NCBI GenBank assembly: GCA_003290165.1
Contig: QNQO01005797.1
Coordinates: 310,001 to 374,000, forward strand
DNA from: Berberis thunbergii
Lineage: Eukaryota; Streptophyta; Magnoliopsida; Ranunculales; Berberidaceae
Direction of reading: 5' to 3'
Length of the DNA: 64,000 nt
Numbering within the stretch: the stretch's first letter is position 1; each line of letters begins with the position of its first letter. The position numbers were made by a program, and so were the translations under genes. This document shows, piece by piece, positions 24,331 to 36,289 of this stretch. A model generated the notes under the pieces. That model worked only from the letters and a program-made list of their open reading frames with translations. It made no database searches and had not been told where the DNA came from.

Positions 24331-25577
24331 TCATCATGGGATTTGCCAACGTCTCATATGAAGTCCCATTCTCATTTATAGTAGTAGGTGTTGTTGATTG
24401 AAATACCATCTTCGATGTTGGTCGGAGCAGAAGAGGCATCGATGAAAGATTTACCATTGAAAATCCTCTATCACCATCTACTACAAGCGAAGCTATTGAG
24501 ATATTCAATGCCTAAAAAGGATCACTTCGGTCGGCCTTCATCATCGACATTGCGATCAGAGTTATTGAAAGCTCCTGTAGAAACATCATAAAAGACTATT
24601 AAAAATATTCCTTTCAACGCCTCATTTACTCTGCCTCTGTCACCCATTAATGATGTTGTTGGCTTGTCTGGGTAGATAATCTTTCGCTTCGCCAATCCAG
24701 CCAATTGAAGAATTGCACCTTCCTTCATGCATAGCTTGTGTGGAAGGAAGGGATCACCATATGACTAAGGTGAGTAGTAACCGCTGAGTGTGAGTTTGAC
24801 GCACTAATGACCAGAAAAGAAGGATGGACAAGTTGTCCACGTTGAGTGTGAGTTTGACTCACTGATGACCAAAGAAGAAGGATGGACTAGTTGTCCATTA
24901 TGGGTGATGGCATTTCTATTGGGGATGAGTGGGTTTGGGTGACTGATTGGTACATTGGCTGTATTTGCATGGGATTGAGGAGGATAGGTGGTGGAACAGA
25001 CATGTTTAGATAGATGCCTGGGTTGGGTGTTTAACATTCTCAGTGTGGGAGATGGGTTTCGAGCAGATGTGTCCGTAAGTAGAGCTTTGTAACAATGGTG
25101 GGTTTGAAAGATGTAAGTAAAAATTCCAGAGTGAGACACTGTTGTGGTAATTCTATGGTGGATGGTAGGGTGTGTGAGTTGAAAGAGCGCCAGCTGGTCA
25201 TTATGATGTTGTGATAAGGGTGTGGGGTGAGAAAGGTTATCCATCTTCATGATATGGGTTAATTTGGTGTTCACAGATTGGATGCCGACGACTAATAAAA
25301 GGAAAGAGTGATGGAATGGTCGATGGTGACCTGGTAGTTAAAGTGGTGAAATGATGGAAGGGGAAGGAGGATGGAGACGTGCTTCGCCTGAGATCTGCAC
25401 AAGACACAATGGAAAAAAAAACATGGTGAGCAAACAAAGGGACTATCGTTGTATTCCAAAAGAGAGATAAAAGAATGTTGCACATTGTGGAGATAGGTAT
25501 AGGAATTGGATTGTAAAGAGAAAGATAATGAAAGTTGGGGAAAAAAATGAGTTTGGTTTACTGGAAATTGAAACTTA
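24331..25577. other. Intergenic; ~63-bp tandem repeat, no gene recognised
   Basis: GAGTGTGAGTTTGAC...ACTNATGACCA...GAAGGATGGAC occurs twice in tandem at about 24786-24900. Open frames on the minus strand (24522-24728, 24804-25274) are His/Thr/Pro-rich or of no recognised family, and I do not call them genes. Confidence 0.4.
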
Positions 25578-25873
25578 GGGTGTGTTTGGTTGCATGAAAT
25601 TTTATGCTATGAAAATTTATGAGGGGATTACTATATTTTAGGTTAAATTGATTAATTACTCTACATCCACCATTTGATTTTGTGATCAATTGTGAGAATG
25701 AAAGTCCTATGAACATGGGAATCACACTTCTTAGTCCCCCAAAACATGTAATTCTTATGTTCATGAGAATTATATTCTCATTATTATCACAAAATCAAAT
25801 GGTGGATGTGGAGTTATATCTCAAGTTAGCTAAAAATATAGGGGTCTCCTAATGGATTCCATGCAACCAAAGA
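25578..25873. mobile_element. MITE with long inverted repeat arms (Tourist-like ends)
   Basis: The left arm begins GGGTGTGTTTGGTTGCATG. The right arm in reverse complement begins TCTTTGGTTGCATGGAATCC. Further in, both arms carry ACATCCACCATTTGATTTTG (25665-25685 and 25790-25810), so the element folds over most of its length. TTA stands before the left end and TAA after the right end, which is not an exact direct duplication. No coding content. Confidence 0.7.
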
Positions 25874-26215
25874 TAACTCTTGTTGTTTTGTTTTCTATAA
25901 TTAATAATTTGAGCGAAAATACATTCGGATGCTTTTATTGTTTACGACTCTCTTCAATATATATATACACACGCATAAACATTTTTTTTATTTTTTATTT
26001 TTTACATTTTATGTTTAAAGATACAAAGGGGGTGGGGTGGTGCCTTTCAGGGTGTAAATTTATTCCTCAAAGAAGAAAAGGTATGTTCAAAATAGTAAAC
26101 AATCATCTAGACACAAATTCGCAAAGTGATTAAAGATGGTTGGCTGATAGCTTTCTTTATTTTATTAAATTTTTTTGTAATGTAAAGTCATGTATGGTTG
26201 CATCATCTTAACTTT

Positions 26216-26281
<66 letters not shown>

Positions 26282-26688
26282 TTTATTTATTTATTTATTT
26301 ATGTTAAGAACATCATCTTACCTTTGTTTTGATTTCTAATGCAAAATTAAATAAATAAAATTACTTGTATGTTTATCGTTTTGTTTGTGTTGCTTTTATT
26401 GAATGCATAGTGGTTGGGTTGGGTTTCTGACTTGTTGAGAGGAGGAAACGAAGTGGCACCGCTTGTACCTCAACAATGAGTTCTGAGGGACCATCATCAT
26501 ATTCATATGCATATCTCATCATCTGTGTGGGAGTTGAGAGCTGTGACTACACGCAACCGTGTCTTTTAACTCTTGGAGAAGACTCTATAGCCCTAATGGA
26601 ACAGGAGATAATTTACATGATGACTCAATTGCATTGGGACAAAATATAATCAACTTGTCAAAATATAATCAACTCCTTTACAACCATT
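25874..26688. other. Intergenic, low complexity, no gene
   Basis: AT-rich. Contains a trinucleotide microsatellite at 26218-26279, then TTTA repeats. No ORF supported. Confidence 0.45.
26218..26279. repeat. (AAT)n microsatellite
   Basis: About twenty uninterrupted AAT units, followed by several TTTA units to about 26302. Confidence 0.95.
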
Positions 26689-29600
26689 CACTACACCAAA
26701 ACAATGTTTTTGTAACTGTTTTGAAGTGTAGCTGAAAATATTAGAATCATCTATCAAATGATACTATTCTTGGTGATCCTAAATTTAGAATCATGTTGAA
26801 AGTGATACTACTTAAAATTAGTATCATTTGGCTAATGATACTATTTTTTATTAAATGATTCAACTTTACAAATTTGCATCTCAACAAAGATGATACTAAT
26901 TGTAAAAGAGAATCACATACTTAAAATTAGTATCATTAGCCAAATGATACTAATTTTTACTAAATGATTCAACTTTACAAATTTGCATCTCAACAAAGAT
27001 GATACTAATTGTAAAAGAGAATCACATACTTAAAATTAGTATCATTAGCCAAATGATACTAATTTTTACTAAATGATTCAACTTTACAAATTTGCATCTC
27101 AACAAAGATGATATTAATTGTAAAGAGAATCACATATTGCATGATGCTGATTTTTGTTAGAAGAAGCAATTGTATAAATTAGCATCACATAATAAATTAC
27201 ACTATTGAAAATATTGTCACTACATGATTCTTGCAAAATCTTTGAACAACACAAAAGAGTGAAGTTGATACTATGACAATGGAAATTTTATTCAGTTTAA
27301 TCTCTTACAGCTTACAAAAAAAATGCCCAACTTACAAAAAAAACATGTTTTTACCCTTCAAGGTGCTATTTAGCTAATGACTTAGCAGATATCTTACTGA
27401 AAATATTAGAATCAACTTAGTCATTACAATAACAAGACCAACATCAACAAAATTTACAGGTTCTTTCAACGTAACTGCTCATATGAAAACAGTAAGATAG
27501 TCATTGCAACAACAAAATCAAAAGTACAATCAGGTTTGCTAGCGAAGAACACAACCAGCCCTCCAGATACTGGGATCAGAATTCTCGTCCCAATAATTTC
27601 CTGTCAAAATAGTGTGAATTAATTTTCAGGCAATGATGAAAACACACACAGACACTGAGAAAGAAATACTCACTTCTGAGACGCACGAGTCTAGGTTATT
27701 CTGGTGGTTTATCCATCTTGATTGATTGTCTAATATTGCTTGTCCGCGGCTTCTGTATAAGAGCTTGTATTTAATGAGCGCTATATTAAAATTCATGAAA
27801 CCACAAAAAATAATTGACAGTGATAGAAAAAGAAGCCTAACAATGAAAATTCATCATCATCATCATCAAAGCCCATTCCCGAGATTTTGATTCAAAAAGA
27901 TTAACAATGAAAATTATTAAAAGTACATGAAAACACAATTAAACCATTTGATTCCTCCAATGGATAGATAGTGATTGTGTCATTGTTTTATAAAAGAACC
28001 GATTAACAATATATTTATAGCTGAAAGAGAATGAGAGTGAATTGGAAATGTACCTGGAATCCAAGGGCATCGAAGAAGGCAATATTGAGAGAAGGTGACA
28101 GCTTTTAGCTCTGGGGTGCTGAAATATCCAATCTCTGCAAGGATGGACTGCTGAAACTGAAAACACAAGTTCTTCTCTACTCTCAACATTTTGGCTGTTG
28201 CTGCCTAGATCATCGACGGCTTCAACGCCACCACAACAGCAACCCACCCACTCAATGAACCTTTGATAAAAAATGTAAATAGAAATTAGTCATTGGAATA
28301 ATAACGAGAAGATACATAGCGGTAACGAAGCCTCTGACAGGATGACCTGAGACTAATTGCTACTATTGTATGACCTGACAAACTTGAACTGCTTAACAGT
28401 GAATGAATGGTGCTTGGATTCGAAAAATTGACCTGAGGGAGTAACCTGCAAGTGTAGCTACATACCTTTGGTCTTCACTCAATTTCCAGAGAACACAATA
28501 GTCCCAAGTTGTCAAACCTACGAGAGGTCTCAACCTGTCCAACAGACATCGTACAGCATCCATACTGATTCCTTGTATCCAAAAAAAAAAAAGAGTTCAA
28601 ACCTTTATGAGTTTATATTTGTTGCGAGTTAGAAGAAAAGAATGTGTTCTAATGTATTGTCAGAGAATCAAAGATATAAAACCACTGTTTGTTTTGACTA
28701 GGTACAACAAAATACTGAAAACAGAAGCAGGAAACGAACTGAATTAGGAACACGGTGAATCAGTGATAATTTACCTGAGCACCTTCTTCGACTTTGATTT
28801 CTTGTATCAGCTTATATGCAATTCCTCTGTTCCAAAACTCACTTATTTGATTATGATGTGAATGAATTCATGGGATTCATATGTTTTATATGACTTGCAT
28901 CTCAGGTTTTGGTTGTTGGTAGGTTGAAATGCAAGTACGCATGAGTACTCATTGACATATATCGTCCAATAACAATTTTTTGAACAATTGTTCGAAAATA
29001 ATGAATCAATTGGGAGTTGTAATGATAGCAGCAGTGCAAATGTCATATTCTTATAGTAATCTGGCAGATCATATTCTTTCTGGTAGAGATTCCAATGTTA
29101 GTAACATGTTATTCATGATTAAATTAATAAACTGCAATAATAAATGATAACTCTACCCTTAGATCAGTCCAAATGTCTTCCATTATTAACCCTTGTAATG
29201 AAATAACAGATGCATGCCAGATATATCAAAAGTATTTCTTCTCGCATTCAGTGTTAAATGGTTAATGAACAATCCAACTGCGAAATATTGTATTTAAACG
29301 AATGCTTGTGAATTACTACAACTGCTTTGTTTTTGCAAAATTGGATTAGAAATTTCACATTTTCACCAAATCAGACCAACCATACTAGGCACAATCCATG
29401 CAGCTTTACTAACTGCTCCTTAAGCATGCAAACAGTCAACATTTAAGTAGAAGTTAAAATAATCTTTCAGGCTTTTCAAAAGCATTAAAATAATTGAAAT
29501 TGCTTACCTTTTCGAAAGGACTTGATCGCAAATAGGATATGCTCCACCACTGTTAAGGATCTTGCCTGCATCTTCAGTGCCTTTTTCAGGGTGTTAAGGA

Positions 29601-32600
29601 AATGTTTTGCAAAATATTACTGTTAAGGGTCTCATTCTAGGAATGAAGCTTCTTGGAACAGCTGAAAGGGAGACCATTACTTAAAATACTGATTTCTTAT
29701 AGGCAACGTCTTTTTAACACCACAAGTTCCACTGTCCCACGTCACAAGTTCCACTATTCACACCACCAAGACAGTTGCGTTTTTTTTCACCTGTTGACCC
29801 ACGCCACCACCCTTCTTCCAACATCTATTTCACATAATAGTGTCTTGCGCAATATTTTTCTTCTTTGATGAATGTAGACAAGGCTTTCTGATGTCTGGTT
29901 CTACAGCACCCCCTCACAAGTAATACAGAATCAAATATCCACATGATCCCAGATCCGTGTTACATTTACTCGGCCACTGAAAGTATGGATTTGCTTGCCT
30001 TATTTTCAATAGACAACTCACTTAAGGCTCTCCGTGGAAGCTGGCCAAAGTTGAAATCCTAGAAATTTAGCAATTCCACTCTCCTAAATGGGTGATGAAG
30101 TATTCCACCATGGTTGACCTTCATCGAAACAACTCAGCAATAGTTGATATTATAGACTTCAGAAAACCGATGAGACCAACCATCACATGCTTCCTGCACA
30201 TTTCCGCAAGTCTCATCTTAGCGTTGTGATTTTACAAACTACATAGAAACTAACAACCACTAAATAACTAAATACCAATAATTCAAAAACTTACGTGGTT
30301 ACCTTTTGTCACTTAGATCTTGTGAACACTGTAACCAGCATCCTCTGATTTTAAACTGTCCTTCCAGTTCTCAAATTCATTGCCACCAAACACCAACCGC
30401 TTTATTCCAACATAGCTGTTGGAGAAGAAACATCATACACCTCAGTTCAGATAGATGTACTGGACTAAAGAAAATGTCATACAGAGCATCACAGCATTAT
30501 AGTCCATAAAGATATAGTAGTGGCGGCATTTCAGTATGAAACAAGTGAAACACAGATTTTTTTTAACCAGATCAAAGAGACTATTAAGGAACAAGTTGAC
30601 TGCAGTATAAACGTAATATGTCAACATCTTCTCAAGATTGACACTCCTCTAAATCACGATTAACGATCCAAGTTTTAGGCATGTGATAAGAACAAATGAG
30701 TGTCATTTAAGATCAAGATTGAAGTTGGATAGTGACCAAGTACACTTATTCTAAACAGATAATTCAGGAGCATCACAATGCCAAACAATGGCGACTCCAT
30801 CCCAATTTACATCTTAGTTTACATACAAAATAAAACAGAGTAACAAATCAGTGAATGGATTGTAGAGCTTACTCAGAGCTTATCTGTGTCAAAGCATTTA
30901 TAAGAACATCCACCCTGTTGAATTTGAGAGTCAATAAGGACTAAATGCATTGTTTCTATCAACAATCATAAAAAAAAGGTTTTCAGAGTATACTGCAAAA
31001 CAGAACTTAGTTTACCAGATGTCAGACATAAATGTTCAATGATTAAAATGGCATTTGAAAGAAGGGGACATTACCATTATGTGAGTTAATGCGCCCTATA
31101 TCAATCGAAGAACTAAAAAAATGTGGACACATACTATTAGTATTATGCATTGTAACAAAATCGCAGAAGGGCAGCATTGCAAATAATCACCAAACCCGAC
31201 CTAATTTTCAGGTTAAAACACAAACGAGATGGTTCCATCACATGCTTCAATAAACAAAACATAAGCAACAAAAGTTGAAATATGGGAGTTTGAAAATGTA
31301 AAGTTGTAAAAAAACAAAATCCAACTATCTCAATAAATAATAAACTGCCTAGACTGTGATGGAACTATAACTGAAGTAACATAAAGGATATGCAAACCGG
31401 TATGACCATAAATTTTAACATAAACCGGTATATGCAAAACAAGTGCTTCACTATAAGACCGAGACTGAGAGAGTTACCTACTACTATCTTTATATAATGG
31501 ACTCTCTGACATGCTTCACCCGGCCAATTTGATTTAAAAATAAAAGATCCAGTGTCGAACACATAATGGACTCTCTGACATGCTTAGATCATCAACCTCT
31601 ATAATACAACATATAATGGACATATATACAACATATAATTGCCAACTTCACCCAGGTCAAAAAATACAAATTGGTTTAACCTACAACTAAAAAAAGGGCA
31701 ACGATGAAATGCTAAGAGAGAATGACGCTAGAGATTGAAATTTAATGATGTTCAACCACAGACTGAGTGTCCAACAAAATTTCAATGTCTGACTAAGTGA
31801 GTATTCCAGTCTCTGAGGTTCATGAAGCAAAAATAATGAAGGTTTTGTACAACCATCACTTGTAGTACATTAATTGAAGCATTTTACACAGAACTTAAGA
31901 AAACACTTTACATGTAATCGAATCGATTGTACTTGTCTACTCGGCAATTCGAGAATCAACTGAGAGAGAAATCGAGCTGAGAAAGAGAAATCGACACAAG
32001 AATCTCCTGTAAATTTGATTTACCAGATTTAAGTAAAGCTTAAATCTAAAAACAAACATGTAATCTAAACAAAATTTAATTGATTGAAAATGTGAATTAA
32101 ATGAGAAGAAAACTCACCTTCAACTTCTAGCAAGAGCTAGGGTTTCCACAAATAAGAGAGAGCGATTGGAGAAGATAAGCCATCGATTGCTCAAATGTGA
32201 AGATGTTGCAAACGAGTGACTCAATCTGCAACAAATGCGAAGATGAAGATGCCATTCATCGAAAAATTGTTCTACTAATAGGTATTCAAGTATTTCATTG
32301 CTATTTCAATCTGCAACAAATGTGAAAACCTATTTGGAGATGCGTTTCATCGAAAACAGAATACCTATTTGGAGAAAAACTGTGGATGCTAGAATACCTA
32401 ACTAATGGAGTGTTTATTGCAACAGGAAGTTTATCAGATTGAAGAGTTTGAAGTTTTTCTATCAAATGAGGGAATGAAAGAGTTTTACATTTAAATGAAA
32501 ACTCTAAACAAAGAGTTTGGAGTCTAACGTGAGTGGTTAAGAGTTTTTCTCCCAATCATTAACACTTTGTTTTACATGTGCATGTCACATGACAATTTAA

Positions 32601-32713
32601 TAATGTCACAATTTTGAATAGTAACATAAAATACATGATACAATATGATACAATGAGTATCACTAAAAATATGATGCTAATTATGGTTACAGATTGCCAA
32701 TAATGGTGTAGTG
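26689..32713. mobile_element. Non-autonomous CACTA element, TSD ATT
   Basis: The left end CACTACACCAAAACAATG and the right end CACTACACCATTATTGG (reverse complement) match over the CACTACACCA core. ATT flanks both ends (26686-26688 and 32714-32716). The subterminal repeats are palindromes of ATTAGTATCAT and ATGATACTAA. The 6-kb interior contains no transposase and no ORF over about 110 codons. On the minus strand it has the look of a spliced transcript: near 32165-32115 a GAAACCCTAGCTCTTGC leader ends at GAAG|GTGAGT, and several further donor-like and acceptor-like sites follow. I recognise no host gene in it. Confidence 0.87.
26815..27150. repeat. Three tandem ~109-bp units in the CACTA subterminal region
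   Basis: TTAGTATCAT starts near 26818, 26927 and 27036. Each is followed by a GATACT palindrome, AAATGATTCAACTTTACAAA, CATCTCAACAAAGATGAT and GAGAATCACAT. The second and third copies are nearly identical, so the expansion is recent. Confidence 0.85.
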
Positions 32714-32715
32714 AT

Positions 32716-33310
32716 TGTCACCTTTGCAATCCTCTAGACTGCACACAATCCAAAACCAGCTTCTGACTGCAACACTTCACAGACTTAACACCCTGTCTAG
32801 AAACCCTAGAATTGTTCTCACCTCTTTTTCCTTTGAGATGATTCTGATTACTTATGATGCGTGTTTCTTTGATTCCTCACAGCAAGAAGCATTTAGAGTC
32901 TTTGCAGTAGACGCTTTTGGATAGGTTCGTACTAGACTGGCGAACACGATTCCAGATCGGGTATTCGACAGTATTACGACTGAATATTTTGCTGCTGAAG
33001 TCACTCTTTTGCTTGTTCAAGCTTAGCAATGGCCAAGAGAATTGATTTTGGGCGACTCTGGTGCTTTGCACACTCTTTTACGCTCTGACTTTGGAGATCA
33101 GCATGACGATCTACGATGCATGTGGCAACTTTTAGTTTTTAGCATTCAGTCTCTTCTCTCCAACCTTTTTCACTGGACTTGTAATATTTTTTTTTCTAGA
33201 GAACTTAACAGTGAAGCACATGAGTTAGCTCCTACTGTTGGACAAAAACTATGTAATCCTATTTATTCTGTTTATGATATGCAATGTCATTTACCAAAAA
33301 AAAAAAAAAC
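32716..33310 (+). pseudogene. L1 LINE 3' end with RNase H domain
   Basis: The frame reads ILITYDACFFDSSQQEAFRV near 32840-32900. It then meets a stop after VDAFG, and continues with AAEVTLLLVQA, a second stop, LILGDSGALHTLLRSDFGDQ, NLFHWTCNIFFSRELNSEAH and an end near 33280. This is the RNase H domain found at the C-terminus of plant L1 ORF2. An A-run at 33296-33310 is the likely poly(A) tail. The 6-kb CACTA element ends just before it. Two nonsense changes, so inactive. Confidence 0.82.
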
Positions 33311-33661
33311 TAATATGAAGGGCACAAATGCCTCTTGAATGAAAGGAATCATTAAACACAAATACCTAACCAATGGAGCGCATGTCTTTTTTTGGGGGAC
33401 TTTGAGATACTTCACACTATTTTGTAGGAGGACCATTGTCAGACAACCACAACCATGTGGTGGATATGACGCTCATTTATTTTGAATATTCGAATACTTT
33501 TAGAACAATACAAACAATGGTTTTGTAAATTTATTTCTAGAGACCTCAATATAATCATATTATTTAATAGTATTAGTCCGAGGTCTTTAAAAATAAAAAT
33601 AAAAAGAAAAACCAATAATAATAGTTGAGTCTTCTTAGCCACTCACTGGCCTGTGTGGTTA
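33311..33661. other. Short intergenic stretch, nothing recognised
   Basis: AT-rich sequence between the L1 tail and the Mutator-like element; no ORF or repeat supported. Confidence 0.4.
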
Positions 33662-34040
33662 AAATTTGAGGGGTGATTCTAGATGTCGAGGAAACTGGCG
33701 AGGGAGGGTGCCTCGCACGTGCCCGACCTTTGTTAAAAAAAAAAAATAAGCGGGAAATTTGTTTGAATTTCATTGCTGAAGTTTAAGAGGGAGGGAGGGA
33801 CCAAAAAACAGAGAGAAGAAATCAGAGAAGACCGAACAATCTCGTGCCGAAGAGGAGAGAGGTTTATGGGGGTGGAAGAGAATACCGAACAATCTCCCTG
33901 CTGCTATGTTTTAGGTTCAGCTGGCAAATCAAAACCAACTCATTGTATGATGTATACAATGAGCTTGTTACAGGGACCCATTGAGAGTGTATGAGCAGGC
34001 ACCCCATTCAGATGTATGAGCAGACATCCCATTTTGTACT

Positions 34041-34373
34041 AACCAGAGAAGAAATAAGTCTGACGTATATGGATTTGGAGTGGTTCTGTTTGAGCTTGTT
34101 ACAGGGAAGAAGCCTGTGGGAGATGAATATCCAGAGGACAGAGATACAAATTTGGTGAGCTGGGTGAGAGGGCTACTTAGAAATAATCAACTGTCGAGAG
34201 TTGTTGATCCAAAGATACAAGGGACCAGACCATACAACCAAATGGAGGAAACTTTGCGTATTGGGTACCTATGTACATCTGATTTGCCAACGAAGAGACC
34301 GACCATGCAACAAATTGTTGGGCTTTTGAAAGATATTGAACCTGTTGTGAAACCTTGTTTATGTATGTTGTGA
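34041..34373 (+). pseudogene. Captured LRR receptor-like kinase fragment, left arm
   Basis: Encodes the C-terminal lobe of a plant LRR receptor-like kinase of the At2g24230 type: [18 protein letters not shown], then the variable loop, [38 protein letters not shown] and LKDIEP. These are subdomains IX-XI; the ATP site and catalytic loop are absent, so no active kinase results. It is open from about 34041 to a stop at 34373. About ten of ~93 residues differ from the copy in the right arm. It was taken from a host gene by the surrounding Mutator-like element. Confidence 0.85.
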
Positions 34374-34822
34374 AAGATATTGAACTTGTTGTGAAAGATA
34401 TTTAACCTTGTTTATGTATTGAACCTTGTGAAAGATATTGAACCTGTTGTGAAAGATATTGAATCTTGCCTAGAATTTCTGTTGTTTATGTATGTTGTGA
34501 AAGATATTGAACCTGTTGTGAAACCTTGTTTATGTATGTTTCTGACAAAAGGATAACTAAAGAACAAAAATGCTTATGTTCAAACTTTTGGAGCTGCAAG
34601 AACAAAAATGTATGTTTATGTATGTATCTTTTTCACTATGGCTTCATTCAACCTTGGAGCTGCAAGAACTAAAATGAAAATAACTAAAGAAGAATGGAAG
34701 TAAACAAAAACAAAGAAGATAGTAAGTAGAATAACATCCTCAAGAAACAACAGAAAGAAAATAAAACAATAAACATACAAAGAAAATAAAACAATAAACA
34801 GTTTTAAATTGCTTCTTCTAAT

Positions 34823-35140
34823 TCAAGGTTTCACAACAGGTTCAATATCTTTCAAAAGCCCAACAATCTGTTGCATGGTCGGTCTCTTCGTTGGCAAATC
34901 AGATGTACATAGGTACCAAATACGCAAAGCTTCCTCCATTTGGTTGTCTGGTCCGGTCCCTTGTATCTTTGGATCAACAGCTCTCGAAAGCTGATTTTTT
35001 CTAAGTAGCCCTATCACCCGGCTCACCAAATTTGTATCTCTGTCCTCTGGATATTCATCTCCCACAAGCTTCTTCCCTGTAACAAGCTCAAACAGAACCA
35101 CTCCAAATCCATATACATTAGACTTATTTCTTCTCTGGTT
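34823..35140 (-). pseudogene. Captured LRR receptor-like kinase fragment, right arm (inverted copy)
   Basis: The same kinase C-terminal lobe as in the left arm, on the opposite strand. It contains [16 protein letters not shown], ending [16 protein letters not shown] and a stop. Differences include WVRG to RVIG and IGYLC to IWYLC, changes at normally conserved positions, so the copy is drifting without constraint. Confidence 0.85.
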
Positions 35141-35489
35141 AGTACAAAATGGGGTGCCTGCTCATACACTCTCAATGGGGTGCCTGCTCTTACACTCTCA
35201 ATGGGGTCCCTGTAACAAGATCATTGTATACATCATACAATGAGCTGGTTTTGATTTGCCAGCTGAACCTGAAACATAGCAGCATGGAGATTGTTCGGTC
35301 TTCCTTGATTTCTTCTCCCTCTGTTTTTTGGTCCCTCCCTCCCTCTTAAATTTCAGCAATGAAATTCAAACAAAATTTCCCTTTTTTTTTTTCTTTTTTA
35401 TGAAACAAAAGATCGGGCACGTGCGAGGCACTCTCCCTTACCAATTCCTTCGCCAGTTTCCTCGACATCTAGAATCACCTAAATTTGAG

Positions 35490-36271
35490 AAAAACAGTCG
35501 TTGGACTTTTAGTATTAAAAATGTTACACTAAATCAAGAGCCTTTTTTCAGAAAGAGAACCCACCCACCCACGCAATCCACATTCTCTTGTCCCACTCCA
35601 TTAGTGCCTGTCAAAAGACCCAACAAAAAGGAAAAGAGCTTTGCTAGCTGTCGAGGAAACGAGTGAGGAAACCAGCGAGGGAAATGAGGTGGAGGGGGTG
35701 GAAACCGTTCACCCCCCTCGGGATGCACGTGCGAAAAGTCAATGCGCACATCTCGAGGGGGGTGAACGGTTTCCACCCCTCCACCTCATTTCCCTCGCTG
35801 GTTTCCTCGCTCATTTCCTCGACATCTAGAATTTTTGAAAGGAAAACTTGGGAGATGAATATAATGTCCACTGGTTGGATACTGATTTCTTTTTTAAGTT
35901 TTCAGTCTCCCATTGAATATGCTCTTAGTGAAGCCCAGTCAAATTTTATTATATTGGTTGGGCGCCGCGGCCAACAATCCAACCAAACTCATGAATCACA
36001 TTCACTTCCATCCAGCCATGCAATGCAATTGCAAAATGCCCACTCACATGCATGCAATAATACAGTGTATATTTGTCTATAGGGACCCCACGCGCTTCTC
36101 CACTTTATTTTAAAATGTTTCTATTTTTGTTGCATTTCTGTCTTTCTTTTATGATGGCTTCACCAGCCCAACCCAACCCTTTAGGTCTCTGCCAATAACT
36201 TTTATTTTTTATTGAGAAAAAAGTTGTATTTTGTAAAGAATTATTTGCAATGTGTATTAGGTTAAGCCAAC
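35490..36271. other. Intergenic; holds a palindromic MITE
   Basis: No gene. The foldback MITE at 35643-35832 lies here; the rest is AT-rich without recognised content. Confidence 0.45.
35643..35832. mobile_element. Foldback MITE sharing ends with the Mutator-like element
   Basis: A nearly perfect ~90-bp inverted repeat with a short centre near 35735. Both arms read TGTCGAGGAAA, GAGGAAACCAGCGAGGGAA, GAGGTGGAGGGG and GTGGAAACCGTTCACCCCC. The outer CTAGATGTCGAGGAAA is the same as the end of the neighbouring Mutator-like element, so it is probably a minimal relative. No clear target duplication was found. Confidence 0.75.
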
Positions 36272-36289
36272 ATACACTACAAAAAAAAG

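Larger units (their letters stand above)
33671..35480. mobile_element. Mutator-like (Pack-MULE type) element, almost entirely an inverted repeat
   Basis: The ends are GGGTGATTCTAGATGTCGAG on the left and AGGTGATTCTAGATGTCGAG on the right (reverse complement). AAATTTGAG is repeated exactly on both sides (33662-33670 and 35481-35489), a perfect 9-bp target duplication typical of Mutator-like elements. The left arm 33671 to about 34370 pairs with the right arm about 34815-35480 over nearly its whole length, including a captured receptor-kinase segment in each arm. The loop 34375-34815 carries tandem copies of GTGAAAGATATTGAACCTG. No transposase is present. A transcript through it would fold into a hairpin several hundred base pairs long. 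Confidence 0.88.

Noticed and set aside
24522..25274. Minus-strand frames near 24.5-25.3 kb as host genes
   Set aside because: Composition-biased, no recognised domain, and interrupted by a local tandem repeat.
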